The notes beneath the pieces are model-generated. The model was not told the DNA's origin. It saw nothing but the letters and a program-made list of their open reading frames with translations, and searched no databases. From assembly GCF_007981265.1 (NCBI RefSeq), contig NZ_CP034363.1:124001-188000 (forward strand): 64,000 nt of DNA, given 5' to 3'. This document shows, piece by piece, positions 1-10,123 of this stretch (its first letter is position 1; each line of letters opens with the position of its first letter). The stretch is from Pantoea sp. CCBC3-3-1 (lineage in GTDB: Bacteria; Pseudomonadota; Gammaproteobacteria; Enterobacterales; Enterobacteriaceae). Made by a program: the position numbers and the translations under genes.

Positions 1-622
1 TCTGCTCAATTAAAGCGAAGCGGCTTTCATTTAATGTGAAACGTAATGCACGATCGGCGAGCATTCCTTCGCCATTCGCCCACCAGTTAATACGGTAATT
101 CCAGCTATCCTGCTGCCAGTCGAGTTGAGCCAGCCCCTCAACGTGGCGATAAAAACGTTGAAGTTGACTGCGTAAATTATTAATCCCTGAACCGAATGTA
201 ATAATCAACAAAGTTATTTGTTTTCCAGTCAGGCTTCGTTGTGTTTTTTTCACCCAGAGTCTTAATTCTTCCTGATTTAATTTTTCCCATAATAAAGAAG
301 GGGCAAAAAATATCGTCAGACGCGGTTTTTCGGGCAGCACTTTCAGCAGATCGTCAGAAAAAGCCAGCAGAGCTTTACGGGTTTCAGGCAATGAAAACAA
401 AGGAATAGATGCGGGTCCGCCTTGCGGGGCAGGCGTTAGCAGCTCTGCCGGAGAATTTCCAGCGCTGATTAAGGCTACCGAACGCTGGGCCGCAATGCAT
501 TGCCGTAGCAAAAGACGTGCGTCCTCCTGGCGCGTAGCCGTCAGCCAGTAGCATCCTGATGGCTGCATCAGCATTAATTCTTCTCTGACCTGGTCGAATC
601 CTAATGTAAATGAAGGTGTCAT
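1..622 (-). CDS. bcsE: BcsE, c-di-GMP-binding cellulose regulator (partial, C-terminus outside window)
   Basis: Reading the minus strand from the ATG at 622 gives an open frame to the window edge that begins MTPSFTLGFDQVREELMLMQ. The N-terminus and the position divergent from bcsR match BcsE of type II enteric cellulose operons. BcsE is a cytosolic protein that binds c-di-GMP through a GGDEF-like (GIL) domain and supports full cellulose output together with BcsF and BcsG. About 207 residues are visible, a degenerate N-terminal domain with no nucleotide-binding motif; the c-di-GMP-binding part lies outside the window. bcsF and bcsG would be expected further left. Identity rests on N-terminal similarity and synteny. 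Confidence 0.88.
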   Translation of the reverse strand, partial: MTPSFTLGFDQVREELMLMQPSGCYWLTATRQEDARLLLRQCIAAQRSVALISAGNSPAELLTPAPQGGPASIPLFSLPETRKALLAFSDDLLKVLPEKPRLTIFFAPSLLWEKLNQEELRLWVKKTQRSLTGKQITLLIITFGSGINNLRSQLQRFYRHVEGLAQLDWQQDSWNYRINWWANGEGMLADRALRFTLNESRFALIEQ

Positions 623-799
623 AAGTTATTTCGCAACCCGGATTATTCCATGGACTGAGTGTAGACCCGTTAAAAAATGGTGTAACAGCATTGTATTCTG
701 GCTAATATACATTACAACTTATAGCAAACCGATTTAAACCAGGCCTAAAAATTTATTTTTTCGGACTCATATTTTTTCTTCCGTCTGGGGCTATCAACG
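623..799. promoter_or_regulatory. Divergent bcsE / bcsRQABC intergenic region
   Basis: This 177-bp AT-rich gap separates the outward-facing starts of bcsE and bcsR and must hold both promoters. I see no unambiguous operator. AT-rich tracts lie at about 690-770. Confidence 0.5.
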
Positions 800-997
800 A
801 TGACAGAACAACCCAACCCGAAACTTCCTGTTGCGCGTGAAGCGCAGGATGATATTCGTGCGCTCGAAAAGGCTTTTTCTTTACAGAACTGGCACTACAT
901 TGATATTGCGCGCCAGGAGAGGCTTGCCGGTATTTTAACCCGTTGGCCGCTGCTGGCGGAATTTGCTACTGCTGTACAGATCAAGAGTCAGCAATGA
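800..997 (+). CDS. bcsR: BcsR, small cellulose biosynthesis protein (YhjR)
   Basis: A 65-residue soluble protein, the usual BcsR size, ending in the conserved LAGILTRWPLLAEF segment. In E. coli BcsR forms a complex with BcsQ that sits under the membrane synthase and is needed for its assembly and activity. It is the first gene of the bcsRQABC operon. Its TGA stop (995-997) overlaps the ATG of bcsQ (994-996) in an ATGA junction, so the two partners are probably translationally coupled. Confidence 0.93.
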   Translation: MTEQPNPKLPVAREAQDDIRALEKAFSLQNWHYIDIARQERLAGILTRWPLLAEFATAVQIKSQQ

Positions 998-1722
998 CGG
1001 TTATTGCACTTCAGGGCGTACGGGGCGGAACAGGTACCAGCTCGTTAACCGCAGCGTTTGCATGGGCGTTAAGCCAGCTGGGTGAAAGCGTGATAGCGGT
1101 GGATTTATCACCTCATAATTTGCTACGAATGCATTTTAATATGCCTTTTGAGCAGCCTCGCGGCTGGTTACGTGCCGCGTTTGACAACGGTCCATGGCAG
1201 CAAAGCGCGCTGCGCTATACGCCCGATTTAGATTTTATCCCGGCGGGTCAGTTAAACGAGTCCGAACGTCTGGCCTTTGCCAGCCAGTCTGCGCGGCATA
1301 GCGAGGCCTGGGCTGAACAGCTTGCCGAACTCAAAGCAAGCTATGCCTGGATCCTGCTGGATTTGCCCGCTGAAGATACACCCTGGACGCGCGCCATGCT
1401 GGCGCTGGCCGATCGGGTTATTAATGTCGTGGTGCCGGATGCGAACTGTCATATCCGACTGCATCAGCAGACTTTTCCTGCGAATACGCTGTTTTTACTG
1501 AATCAATTCTCCTCAGTGAGCAAAGCGCAGCAGGATCTTCATCAGTTATGGTTTAACAGCCTGCACAATTTGATTCCATTGACTATTCATCGTGATGAAG
1601 CCGTAGCCGAAGCGCTGCTAAACAAGCAGCCTTTGGGGGAATATCGTCCGCAGAGTCTGGCGGCTGAAGGGATGGTGACCTTCGCCAACTGGGCGCTGAT
1701 TAACCTGCGAGAGAAAGCGTAA
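994..1722 (+). CDS. bcsQ: BcsQ, MinD/ParA-like ATPase of the cellulose synthase complex
   Basis: A 242-residue SIMIBI-class ATPase beginning MTVIALQGVRGGTGTSSLTA. The deviant Walker A reads GVRGGTGTSS; as in other BcsQ proteins it lacks the signature lysines of MinD/ParA. I chose the ATG at 994 because it overlaps the bcsR stop as ATGA and matches the E. coli N-terminus; the frame is open 17 codons further upstream to 943, but those codons read bcsR sequence out of frame. BcsQ with BcsR forms the cytosolic vestibule of the synthase and helps localise it at the pole. The stop overlaps the bcsA start (TAATG). Confidence 0.93.
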   Translation: MTVIALQGVRGGTGTSSLTAAFAWALSQLGESVIAVDLSPHNLLRMHFNMPFEQPRGWLRAAFDNGPWQQSALRYTPDLDFIPAGQLNESERLAFASQSARHSEAWAEQLAELKASYAWILLDLPAEDTPWTRAMLALADRVINVVVPDANCHIRLHQQTFPANTLFLLNQFSSVSKAQQDLHQLWFNSLHNLIPLTIHRDEAVAEALLNKQPLGEYRPQSLAAEGMVTFANWALINLREKA

Positions 1723-4316
1723 TGGCGCCGTTACGTTGGCTTTTGACCGCGCCCGCAATGACCGCGCTACAACAGCGCTATGCGGGTTATCGTAGCCACG
1801 GCGCTCCGGCGTTCACGGCGGTCATCCAGTGCTTCTGGGTCATACTGGGCTGGACTGTGCTGCGTTTTGAAACGCCCGCCTGGCAACGGGTATTGCATCA
1901 GCGTCGGCGGCTTTATCCACACATTTCCCCGGAGCGCCCACGCCCGGCAGATATTCTGCGCTTTTTGCTGCAAAGCCTCTGGCTGCTGCTGGTGATGCCC
2001 GTTGGCGGTATGACCTTTAACGAGCGTGCCGGACAACTGACGTTAAGAAACCTGCGTCAGCGCATATATAACTGGCTGGGAAAACTGCCGGAACGGGCCG
2101 AAGCTCGTGGCCTGGAAAAAAGCGTCGAAGGGCGGATTCGACGTATCAATCCGCTCCTTCGCAAATGCCTGTTTGGCCTTGCCGTGGTGATAGCCACGGC
2201 GCTGGCGATCCTCTGTATTTCGCAACCGTTCGATCTGTTCACGCAGTTTATCTTTGTGCTGCTGCTGTGGGGCGTGGCAATGGTAGTGCGTCGTATTCCA
2301 GGACGCTTGTCCACCATGATGCTCATCGTGCTGTCACTGACAATTTCCTGTCGCTATTTGTGGTGGCGCTATACCTCAACGCTGAACTGGGACGATCCGG
2401 TGAGCCTGACGTTCGGCGTGCTGCTGATCGCGGCGGAGACCTATTCGTGGGTCGTATTGATTCTGGGTTACTTTCAGACGCTGTGGCCGCTTAATCGTCC
2501 GCCTGTCTCCATGCCTGAAGATGTCAGTAGCTGGCCAACGGTCGATCTGCTGGTGCCTACTTATAACGAGCCGTTGAGCGTAGTAAAGCCGTCGCTCTAT
2601 GCCGCGCTGGGTATTGACTGGCCGAGAGACAAAATCAATATCTATGTGCTGGATGATGGCAATCGTGCGGAATTTCGCGAGTTCGCCGCCGAAATTGGCG
2701 TGCATTATATTGCCCGACCGACGCATGAGCACGCTAAAGCGGGCAATATTAATCATGCCTTGCGTACGGCCTGCCGCAGCGAATTCGTCTCTATTTTTGA
2801 CTGTGACCACGTGCCAACGCGCTCGTTCTTACAGATGGCTTTGGGCTGGTTTGTCAAAGATCCGAAACTGGCAATGTTACAGACGCCGCACCACTTCTTT
2901 TCGCCCGATCCTTTTGAACGTAACCTGGGGCGTTTCCGCCGTACTCCCAATGAAGGCACGCTGTTTTATGGTCTGGTGCAGGACGGGAACGATGTCTGGG
3001 ATGCTGCCTTTTTCTGTGGTTCCTGTGCGGTTATCCGCCGTACGGCGCTGGATGAGATCGGCGGCATTGCCGTTGATACCGTTACTGAAGATGCGCACAC
3101 TTCGCTGCGTCTGCACCGCAAGGGTTACACCTCAGCCTATATCCGTATTCCGCAGGCAGCCGGGCTGGCAACGGAAAGTTTGTCGGCGCATATCGGCCAG
3201 CGTATTCGCTGGGCGCGAGGCATGGTGCAGATCTTCCGCCTTGATAATCCGCTGATGGGAAAAGGACTGAAGCTGGTGCAGCGACTCTGTTATGCCAACG
3301 CCATGCTGCACTTTTTATCCGGTATTCCACGGCTGATATTTTTGCTCGCACCGCTGGCTTACCTGCTGTTTCATGCCTACATCATTTTTGCTCCGGCGTT
3401 GGCGATCGCTATTTTTGTACTGCCGCATATGATGCATACCAGTTTGACTAACTCCCGTATTCAGGGACGCTGGCGACACTCCTTCTGGAGCGAGGTGTAC
3501 GAAACCGTGCTGGCCTGGTATATCGCCAGACCCACGACCGTCGCGTTATTCAATCCACATAAAGGGAAATTTAACGTGACTGCGAAAGGCGGTTTGGTTG
3601 AGCAACAGCATCTCGACTGGGTTATCACCCGGCCCTACATGTTTCTGGTGCTGATCAACGTCGCGGGTATCCTCGCCGCCTTCTGGCGTCTGCATTACGG
3701 CCCGCCGAACGAAGTACTGACGGTTATCGTCAGTGCGGTTTGGGTTATCTACAACATGATTATTCTTGGCGGTGCGGTAGCGGTTTCCGTGGAAGCGCGC
3801 CAGCTACGTGAATCACACAGGGTAGAAATTGCGATGCCTGCGGCGCTGGCTCGTGAAGATGGGCATATGTTGCCCTGCACGCTGCGTGACTATTCCGACG
3901 GCGGGGTTGGGCTTGAGCTGCGTGAAGAAAACCTGCTGAACGAAAACGAAAAGGTCTGGCTGCTGCTGCGTCGGGGCCAGCAGGAGTTCAGTTTCCCTTG
4001 CTATGTGCAGCGCACCTTCGGACGCCGGGCGGGGATCCGTCTGCACAAGTTGACCACGGAACAGCACGTTGAATTTATCCAGTGCACTTTTGCCCGCGCC
4101 GATACCTGGGCGCTGTGGCAGGACAGTTTTCCGGAAGATAAACCGATGCAAAGTTTTGCAGACATCATGGTGCTGGGCTTTAAGGGTTATCTGCGGCTGG
4201 CCGAATACGGGCCGAAGCCGCTGCGCAAATTATTTAGTGCATTAACGAGCCTGACAGGCTGGTTAGTTTCATTTTTCCCTAAGGGTGTCGGCCGTCCTGA
4301 GCCGGCTTCCCTCTGA
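1722..4316 (+). CDS. bcsA: BcsA, cellulose synthase catalytic subunit
   Basis: An 864-residue inner-membrane processive GT2 glycosyltransferase that polymerises UDP-glucose into beta-1,4-glucan and extrudes it through its own channel. N-terminal membrane helices precede the catalytic domain, which has all the expected motifs: LDDG (about residue 309), DCDH as DxD (about 359), TED (about 454) and QRIRW (about 492). More helices follow, then a C-terminal PilZ domain with RQLRESHR (about 693) and DYSDGG (about 723), the c-di-GMP switch. Length is close to the roughly 870 residues of enteric BcsA. The start codon overlaps the bcsQ stop. It looks intact and catalytically competent. Confidence 0.97.
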   Translation: MAPLRWLLTAPAMTALQQRYAGYRSHGAPAFTAVIQCFWVILGWTVLRFETPAWQRVLHQRRRLYPHISPERPRPADILRFLLQSLWLLLVMPVGGMTFNERAGQLTLRNLRQRIYNWLGKLPERAEARGLEKSVEGRIRRINPLLRKCLFGLAVVIATALAILCISQPFDLFTQFIFVLLLWGVAMVVRRIPGRLSTMMLIVLSLTISCRYLWWRYTSTLNWDDPVSLTFGVLLIAAETYSWVVLILGYFQTLWPLNRPPVSMPEDVSSWPTVDLLVPTYNEPLSVVKPSLYAALGIDWPRDKINIYVLDDGNRAEFREFAAEIGVHYIARPTHEHAKAGNINHALRTACRSEFVSIFDCDHVPTRSFLQMALGWFVKDPKLAMLQTPHHFFSPDPFERNLGRFRRTPNEGTLFYGLVQDGNDVWDAAFFCGSCAVIRRTALDEIGGIAVDTVTEDAHTSLRLHRKGYTSAYIRIPQAAGLATESLSAHIGQRIRWARGMVQIFRLDNPLMGKGLKLVQRLCYANAMLHFLSGIPRLIFLLAPLAYLLFHAYIIFAPALAIAIFVLPHMMHTSLTNSRIQGRWRHSFWSEVYETVLAWYIARPTTVALFNPHKGKFNVTAKGGLVEQQHLDWVITRPYMFLVLINVAGILAAFWRLHYGPPNEVLTVIVSAVWVIYNMIILGGAVAVSVEARQLRESHRVEIAMPAALAREDGHMLPCTLRDYSDGGVGLELREENLLNENEKVWLLLRRGQQEFSFPCYVQRTFGRRAGIRLHKLTTEQHVEFIQCTFARADTWALWQDSFPEDKPMQSFADIMVLGFKGYLRLAEYGPKPLRKLFSALTSLTGWLVSFFPKGVGRPEPASL

Positions 4317-4337
4317 CGTAACGTTGATGATGATACG

Positions 4338-6647
4338 ATGACAAGAAAATTAAGCTGGTTCACTGCTTTCCTGATGGGCGTTATGCCGCTGACCCACGCG
4401 GCAACGGAAACGCCCGTGAGTCCAATGGTCAACGCTGACTCGTCCGCCGGTACCGGTTCTGAGCCGGCCAGTCTCGATTCTGCCGCTCCGGTGCGCGATG
4501 TGACGCAAACTTTTGCCCAAATTGCGCCGCCGCCCGGGACGTTTAATTTGCAGGGGACGCGCCCACAGGGACAGATTGAATTTGGCGTGCGCAGTGATGA
4601 AGTGGTGACCAAAGCGCTCCTCACGCTAAGCTATCGCCCTTCGCCTTCTCTGCTGCCCGCCATGTCACATTTGAAGGTGTATCTCAACGATGAAATGGTT
4701 GGACTGGTGCCGCTAAGCCAGGATCAGCTGGGTAAAACCAACCAGATCCAGCTGCCGCTCGATCCGCGCTTTATTGGTGATTTTAACCGCGTCCGTATGG
4801 AGCTGGTTGGCCACTATTCTAATCTTTGCGAAAACCCGGCTAACAGCGCTATCTGGCTGGATATTGGCAAAGAGAGCTCGCTGGCGCTGACGTTGCAAAA
4901 ACTGCCGGTGCAGGACGATCTGTCCCATTTCCCCGAGCCATTTTTCGACTCGCGTGACGGCCGCCCACTGAATTTACCGATGGTATTTGCCGATGCGCCT
5001 GATTTAGGTCAACAGCGCGCTGCTGCGGTGCTGGCTTCCTGGTTTGGGACGAAAGCAGACTGGCGCGGTCAGTCTTTCCCGGTACTTTATAATCAGTTGC
5101 CCAACCAGCAACATGCGGTGGTTTTCGCGACCAATGATAAGCGGCCCGATTTCCTGCAAGGCCTGCCGCCGGTCGACAAACCTACCGTCGCCATCGTTAA
5201 CCAGCCGCAGAATCCTTATGAAAAGATGCTGCTGATTCTGGGCCGTGATGATAACGATCTGCTGCAAGCGGTACAGGGTATTGCTCAGGGTGAGAGGCTG
5301 CTGCGTGGGCAAAGCGCTACCGTCGATGCGGTGAAAGAGCTTGAACCGCGTAAACTTTACGATGCGCCAAACTGGGTGCGAACCGACCGTCCAACGACCT
5401 TTGGTGAGCTAAAGCAGTTCCAGGGGCAGCTGCAAAGCGATGGTATGCAGCCGAACCCAATTGCACTGACGCTGAAGCTGCCGCCGGATCTTTTCCTTGT
5501 GCGTGCTCGCGGCATCGATATGAACCTCAATTATCGCTACACCTCGCCGGTGCAGGATGATGGGTCAAGAATGGCCGTTAATCTGAATAACCAGTTTGTG
5601 CAGGATTACCCGCTACCGCGCAAACAGGACAACAGCAAACAGCTGCTGCGTCTTCCGCTGGTACAGGGACTGCTGGACGGCAGCACTCAGCTTACTATCC
5701 CGGCCTTGCGCCTGGGTGTGGTCAACCAGCTGCGTTTTGATTTCGATTACGCCAGCCTGTTTATCGGCGGCACCTACAACAACGCTACCAATGAAGGGCG
5801 CTGTGAGACGGTCACCACCGTGCCAAATCATGTGGTGATTGAGGATAATTCGACCATCGATTTCTCCGGCTATCGGCATTTTATCGAAATGCCATCGCTG
5901 CGCGCCTTCGCCAACGCGGGCTTCCCATTCAGCCGCAATGCGGATTTAGCCCAAACGCTGGTGCTGGTTAATGACCGTCCTGAAGCGGATAAGGTCAGTG
6001 CCTTGCTGAACACGTTGGGCAATATTTCGGCGCAAACGGGCTTCCCGGCGCTGAAAGTGCAGATGAGCGATGACTGGAGCAAAGCGAAGGATCAGGATAC
6101 CGATCTGTTAATGATCGGTGCTCTCCCACAGGAGCTGAAGGACGACAGCAAGATTAATTTGCTGGTAGATAAGGCGAAAAGCTGGGTAAACAAACCGAAC
6201 CGGCAGAATGATTTCGCCAGCAACCCTACTTCATCTGACGATCTGCGTGCAGAGAGCAATACAACGATCAGCTCGACAGGCCCGATGGCCGCTATCATCA
6301 GTTTCCAGTCGCCTTTCCACGACCAGCGTAGCGTGGTGGCGCTGTTGGCAGATAGTCCAGGAGCGTGGAAGCTGCTCAATAGTGCGCTGATTGACAGCGA
6401 CAAACGGGCCGCCATCTTTGGATCGGCCTCGATTATTCGTGAATCGGGTGTGAACAGCCTGCGCGTTGGCGATACCTGGTGGGTAGGCCATTTGCCATGG
6501 TGGGAGCGGGTGTGGAATGCATTAGCCACCCATCCGGTGATGCTGGCTCTGTTTGCGGCGATAGTGGTGATCCTGTTTGCTCTGCTGGTCTGGCGCTTGA
6601 TGCGCAGCATAAGCCGTCGCCGTCTGGGTGATGAGGATGATTTATAG
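4338..6647 (+). CDS. bcsB: BcsB, periplasmic cellulose synthase subunit
   Basis: A 769-residue partner of BcsA. A signal peptide (cleavage after THA, near residue 21) is followed by a large periplasmic region of alternating carbohydrate-binding-like and flavodoxin-like domains, and a single C-terminal anchor helix at about residues 730-752 ending in basic residues. The anchor completes the BcsA channel, and the periplasmic domes guide the glucan outward. It starts 21 nt after bcsA. Its TAG stop overlaps a GTG start for bcsC directly. In most enteric operons bcsZ (GH8 cellulase) sits at exactly this junction, and here it is absent. Confidence 0.96.
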   Translation: MTRKLSWFTAFLMGVMPLTHAATETPVSPMVNADSSAGTGSEPASLDSAAPVRDVTQTFAQIAPPPGTFNLQGTRPQGQIEFGVRSDEVVTKALLTLSYRPSPSLLPAMSHLKVYLNDEMVGLVPLSQDQLGKTNQIQLPLDPRFIGDFNRVRMELVGHYSNLCENPANSAIWLDIGKESSLALTLQKLPVQDDLSHFPEPFFDSRDGRPLNLPMVFADAPDLGQQRAAAVLASWFGTKADWRGQSFPVLYNQLPNQQHAVVFATNDKRPDFLQGLPPVDKPTVAIVNQPQNPYEKMLLILGRDDNDLLQAVQGIAQGERLLRGQSATVDAVKELEPRKLYDAPNWVRTDRPTTFGELKQFQGQLQSDGMQPNPIALTLKLPPDLFLVRARGIDMNLNYRYTSPVQDDGSRMAVNLNNQFVQDYPLPRKQDNSKQLLRLPLVQGLLDGSTQLTIPALRLGVVNQLRFDFDYASLFIGGTYNNATNEGRCETVTTVPNHVVIEDNSTIDFSGYRHFIEMPSLRAFANAGFPFSRNADLAQTLVLVNDRPEADKVSALLNTLGNISAQTGFPALKVQMSDDWSKAKDQDTDLLMIGALPQELKDDSKINLLVDKAKSWVNKPNRQNDFASNPTSSDDLRAESNTTISSTGPMAAIISFQSPFHDQRSVVALLADSPGAWKLLNSALIDSDKRAAIFGSASIIRESGVNSLRVGDTWWVGHLPWWERVWNALATHPVMLALFAAIVVILFALLVWRLMRSISRRRLGDEDDL

Positions 6648-9600
6648 TGAAGCCGCTGCATAACCTGATCCTGCCCGCGCTGTTGCTGCCGTTAAGCAGT
6701 GCGGCGCTGGCGGCGCCGGCCGAAGTGGCACCGGTTGACTGGTTGCTCCAGCAGGTGCGGGTCGGTGAAGCGACCAATAAAACCGATCTGGTCAGCCAGT
6801 CGCTCTACCGGCTGGAAAAAATTGCGCCCAACAATCCTCAGGTCCTGGCGGCACAAATTCGGCTGTCTCTGCGTCAGGGACAGCAGGCGAAAGCGCAGGA
6901 GCAGCTGAATGCGCTAAAAAAAATCGCGCCGGATGCCGCAGCGACGCATCAGGCTGAGGCCAGTCTGATGCTGGTTTCCGACAGCGGGCGGCAGCAGTTG
7001 CAACAGGCAAGACTGCTGGCAACGGCCGGTCATCTGGTCGAAGCTCGCGCGGCATGGGACACGCTGTTTCATGGCGTTTTTCCTTCCAACGACATCGCGC
7101 TGGAATACTGGCGGCTGGTGGCTCGCCTGCCTGGACAGGAAGGCCCGGCACTGACACAACTTGAAGCACTGGATCGCGATGCGCCAGGTAGCATCAACGT
7201 CAAAATGGCCATTGCGCAAATGCAGCTCAGCCAGAACAATCGGGCCGCCGCACTTAAACAGTTGCAGGCGGTGGCGGCCGATCCGGCTGGCCGTAATCAG
7301 GCTGCCGAGCTATGGCTTAGCGACATCAAATCACAACCGGTCACGCCAGAAACCGTGGCGCAGTTAAAAAATTATCTGGTGACCTTCTCCAGTGATAAAC
7401 CGCAGACGGATGGTCAGGCTGAGCTGGAACGGCAGGAAAAAATGCTGGCGGATCCGGCTTACCAGCAGCGTCTGCGTGGTTTAGCGCTGATCGACAAAGG
7501 GGAAAGTTCCGCAGCGATTCCTGCACTTCGGGCGGCTTTACAGGCCAGTCCGAACGATGCCGATCTGTTGGGGGCGATGGGGCAGGCGCTGGCGCGAGCA
7601 AATAACCGCGAAGCGGCAGCGGGCTATTTCCAGCGCGCGATCGAGGCAGATGCACAAGGCACCGATATCGATAAGTGGCGGAGCCTGCAAAAGTCGAATC
7701 AGTACTGGCTGGCTATTGCGGCAGGCGATAAAGCGCTGGCGGCAGGCGACAGCAAAGGGGCGACCCGCAGCTACCAACAGGCCCGTGAGCTGGATAGCAG
7801 CGACGGCTATGCCCTGATTGGGTTAGGTGATGTGGCGCTGGCACAACAAAATGCCGCCGCCGCAGAGATGATGTTCCGCCAGGCGCTACGCATCGATCCG
7901 GACAATACCACGGCAATCCAGCGGCTGGTGGGCATTTATCAACAGCAGTCGCCGGAAAAAGCGATGGCGTTTATTAACGGTTTGCCCGCTTCGCAGAAAC
8001 GCGCGCTGGGCACTACGTTGTCCAGCCTGCGCAGCAGCACGCTAAGTAGCGAAGGGGATAAGCTGGCTGCGGCGGGCCGCTGGCAGCAGGCTGCGGATCG
8101 GTATCGCGAGGCACAGCAGGGCGCCCCGGATGATGTCTGGCTGAATTATCGCCTGGCCGGTGCCCTGCGTCAGGCGGGCCAGCTTCAGGCCGCCGATCAA
8201 CAGATGGCGGCCATGGCCCGACAGCAGCCTGGGGTGGTAACGCAGGTTTATGCCCAGGCGCTTTATCTCTCCAGCAGCGACCGTGCAGAGGCTGCCCTCC
8301 AGCAGCTTCATGCCTTACCTGCTGAAAAGTGGGACAGCAATATAAAAGATCTTAATGCTCGTCTGGAGACGGATGCCGCTATCGCTAAGGCAAATACGCT
8401 GCGTGCCAGCGGCCAGGAAGATCAGGCCGTAGCGTTGCTCAACCAGCTTCCCCCTTCATCGCGTATTGCGTTGACGGAAGCCGACTGGGCAATGGAGCGC
8501 GGCGACACGGAACAGGCGCTGCAACGTTATCGCGACGTGGGTGCCAAAGACCCGCAGAATAACGACGCCCGGCTGGGCGAAATCGAAGCGCTGATTGCGT
8601 TAAAGGCGCTACCCGAAGCCAAAGAGCGGCTGAAAGCGTTGCCTGCGGCTGTGGCAGATGAGAGCGTGAATAGCGGACGGCGCGTGGCCAATGCCGAACA
8701 GGGCGTTGATGAGCCGGGCCGCGCTGCTGCCATTTTCGCTCTCCTGAAGCCGAAAGCCGTCAAAGAAAGCCCCTCGCAAAGTAGCGCGCTGGTTTTTCGC
8801 GACGCTGCCCGGCTTGAAGCCAGCCAGGGCCAGTCCGCCGCCGCCCAGCTCGATTATCAACAGGCGATGCTTGCCAGCGGGATAACCACCACGCCGCCAA
8901 AAGGTTACATTGATTACACACGCCTGACCCGCAATAACAGCTTTGATGACTGGCTGAAGCGTGGGATCCGCAGTGATGCCGCCGATCTGGCCCGTCAGCA
9001 GGACACCACGCTCACGATGGAAGAAAACTACGGCAGAAATAAAGGTACTGGCGGTATTTCTGATTTTACTGCGCATACCACCATGCTGGAGGCTAAAACC
9101 CCGATCGCGGCGGGCACCGGTATTTTCCGACTGGATAACGTTGATCTTTCCGCAGGGACTTTCGCCCGCAACAGCAGCGGCAACAGCGAAGAGAACTTTG
9201 GCACCTGCGCCAACGACGATGCCGTATGTAACCGGGATTTCCGTCAGCACCAGAACGGCACCAGTATCGGCGTCGGTTATAACAGCGAGAAATGGTCTGC
9301 TGATATAGGCACCACGCCGCTGGGCTTTACCGTCACCAACTGGGTCGGGGGATTCACCTGGAATACGGCAATGAAAGACATTGGCGTATCCCTGACCGCT
9401 TCCCGCCGCCCAATCTCCAGTTCGCTGCTGGCCTATGCCGGCACGCGCGATCCGAATACGGCCAGCGGCAAAACCTTCGGCGGCGTCATTGCGACCGGCG
9501 GCAGCGTGGGTCTTAGCTACGATAAAGGCAATGCCAACGGCGTCTGGGCGGATATCAGCGCCCATCAGATCACCGGCGAAAACGTCAAAGATAACTCCCG

Positions 9601-10123
9601 TGAGCGTTTGATGGCGGGCTATTACTATAAGCTGATTAATGAAGGCAATCGGCGTGCCACTATCGGCCTGAACGGTATGCTTTGGCACTACGAGCGGGAT
9701 CTGAGTGACTATTCGCTTGGCCAGGGCGGTTATTACAGCCCCCAGAGCTATAAGTCACTGTCGGTGCCGTTAACTTACCGCCAGCGCACGGAAAACTGGT
9801 CGTGGGATGTCGGCGGTTCGGTTTCCTGGTCCCATACGAAAACGCGCGGCCAGTCACGTTATCCCCTGAATTTTGGCGCGTTAACCAGCGATAACCCTGC
9901 GGGCAGTGACAGCAGCAGCAGCGGTTTCGGCTATACGCTACAGGCGGCGATCGAACGACGGCTCAGTGCGCACTGGACGCTGGGTTTAGGCGTGGATATT
10001 CAGCAAGCGAAAGATTACACCCCGAGCCACGGGATGCTCTATGTGCGCTATTCGATGGCGGGCTGGGAGGGTGATTTGGATCTGCCACTCCAGCCTTTAA
10101 CGCCATACGCTGACTGGAAATAG
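6647..10123 (+). CDS. bcsC: BcsC, TPR scaffold and outer-membrane cellulose export channel
   Basis: A 1158-residue protein with a signal peptide (MKPLHNLILPALLLPLSSAA, cleavage near ALAA), a long array of TPR-type helical repeats over about residues 30-780, and a C-terminal beta-barrel domain over about residues 810-1158. The periplasmic TPRs bridge the inner-membrane synthase to the barrel that secretes the glucan. The start is GTG at 6647, overlapping the bcsB TAG stop (TAGTG); the signal peptide begins immediately, which supports it. Length matches E. coli BcsC. It is the last structural gene of the operon. Confidence 0.95.
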   Translation: MKPLHNLILPALLLPLSSAALAAPAEVAPVDWLLQQVRVGEATNKTDLVSQSLYRLEKIAPNNPQVLAAQIRLSLRQGQQAKAQEQLNALKKIAPDAAATHQAEASLMLVSDSGRQQLQQARLLATAGHLVEARAAWDTLFHGVFPSNDIALEYWRLVARLPGQEGPALTQLEALDRDAPGSINVKMAIAQMQLSQNNRAAALKQLQAVAADPAGRNQAAELWLSDIKSQPVTPETVAQLKNYLVTFSSDKPQTDGQAELERQEKMLADPAYQQRLRGLALIDKGESSAAIPALRAALQASPNDADLLGAMGQALARANNREAAAGYFQRAIEADAQGTDIDKWRSLQKSNQYWLAIAAGDKALAAGDSKGATRSYQQARELDSSDGYALIGLGDVALAQQNAAAAEMMFRQALRIDPDNTTAIQRLVGIYQQQSPEKAMAFINGLPASQKRALGTTLSSLRSSTLSSEGDKLAAAGRWQQAADRYREAQQGAPDDVWLNYRLAGALRQAGQLQAADQQMAAMARQQPGVVTQVYAQALYLSSSDRAEAALQQLHALPAEKWDSNIKDLNARLETDAAIAKANTLRASGQEDQAVALLNQLPPSSRIALTEADWAMERGDTEQALQRYRDVGAKDPQNNDARLGEIEALIALKALPEAKERLKALPAAVADESVNSGRRVANAEQGVDEPGRAAAIFALLKPKAVKESPSQSSALVFRDAARLEASQGQSAAAQLDYQQAMLASGITTTPPKGYIDYTRLTRNNSFDDWLKRGIRSDAADLARQQDTTLTMEENYGRNKGTGGISDFTAHTTMLEAKTPIAAGTGIFRLDNVDLSAGTFARNSSGNSEENFGTCANDDAVCNRDFRQHQNGTSIGVGYNSEKWSADIGTTPLGFTVTNWVGGFTWNTAMKDIGVSLTASRRPISSSLLAYAGTRDPNTASGKTFGGVIATGGSVGLSYDKGNANGVWADISAHQITGENVKDNSRERLMAGYYYKLINEGNRRATIGLNGMLWHYERDLSDYSLGQGGYYSPQSYKSLSVPLTYRQRTENWSWDVGGSVSWSHTKTRGQSRYPLNFGALTSDNPAGSDSSSSGFGYTLQAAIERRLSAHWTLGLGVDIQQAKDYTPSHGMLYVRYSMAGWEGDLDLPLQPLTPYADWK

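Noticed and set aside
943..994. Upstream start for bcsQ adding 17 residues
   Set aside because: These codons read bcsR sequence in another frame, and the ATG at 994 has the ATGA junction and the family N-terminus.
8609..9688. A 359-codon open frame on the minus strand inside bcsC
   Set aside because: It is a mirror of the high-GC bcsC coding frame. The product has no recognisable domain, and bcsC is intact on the other strand.
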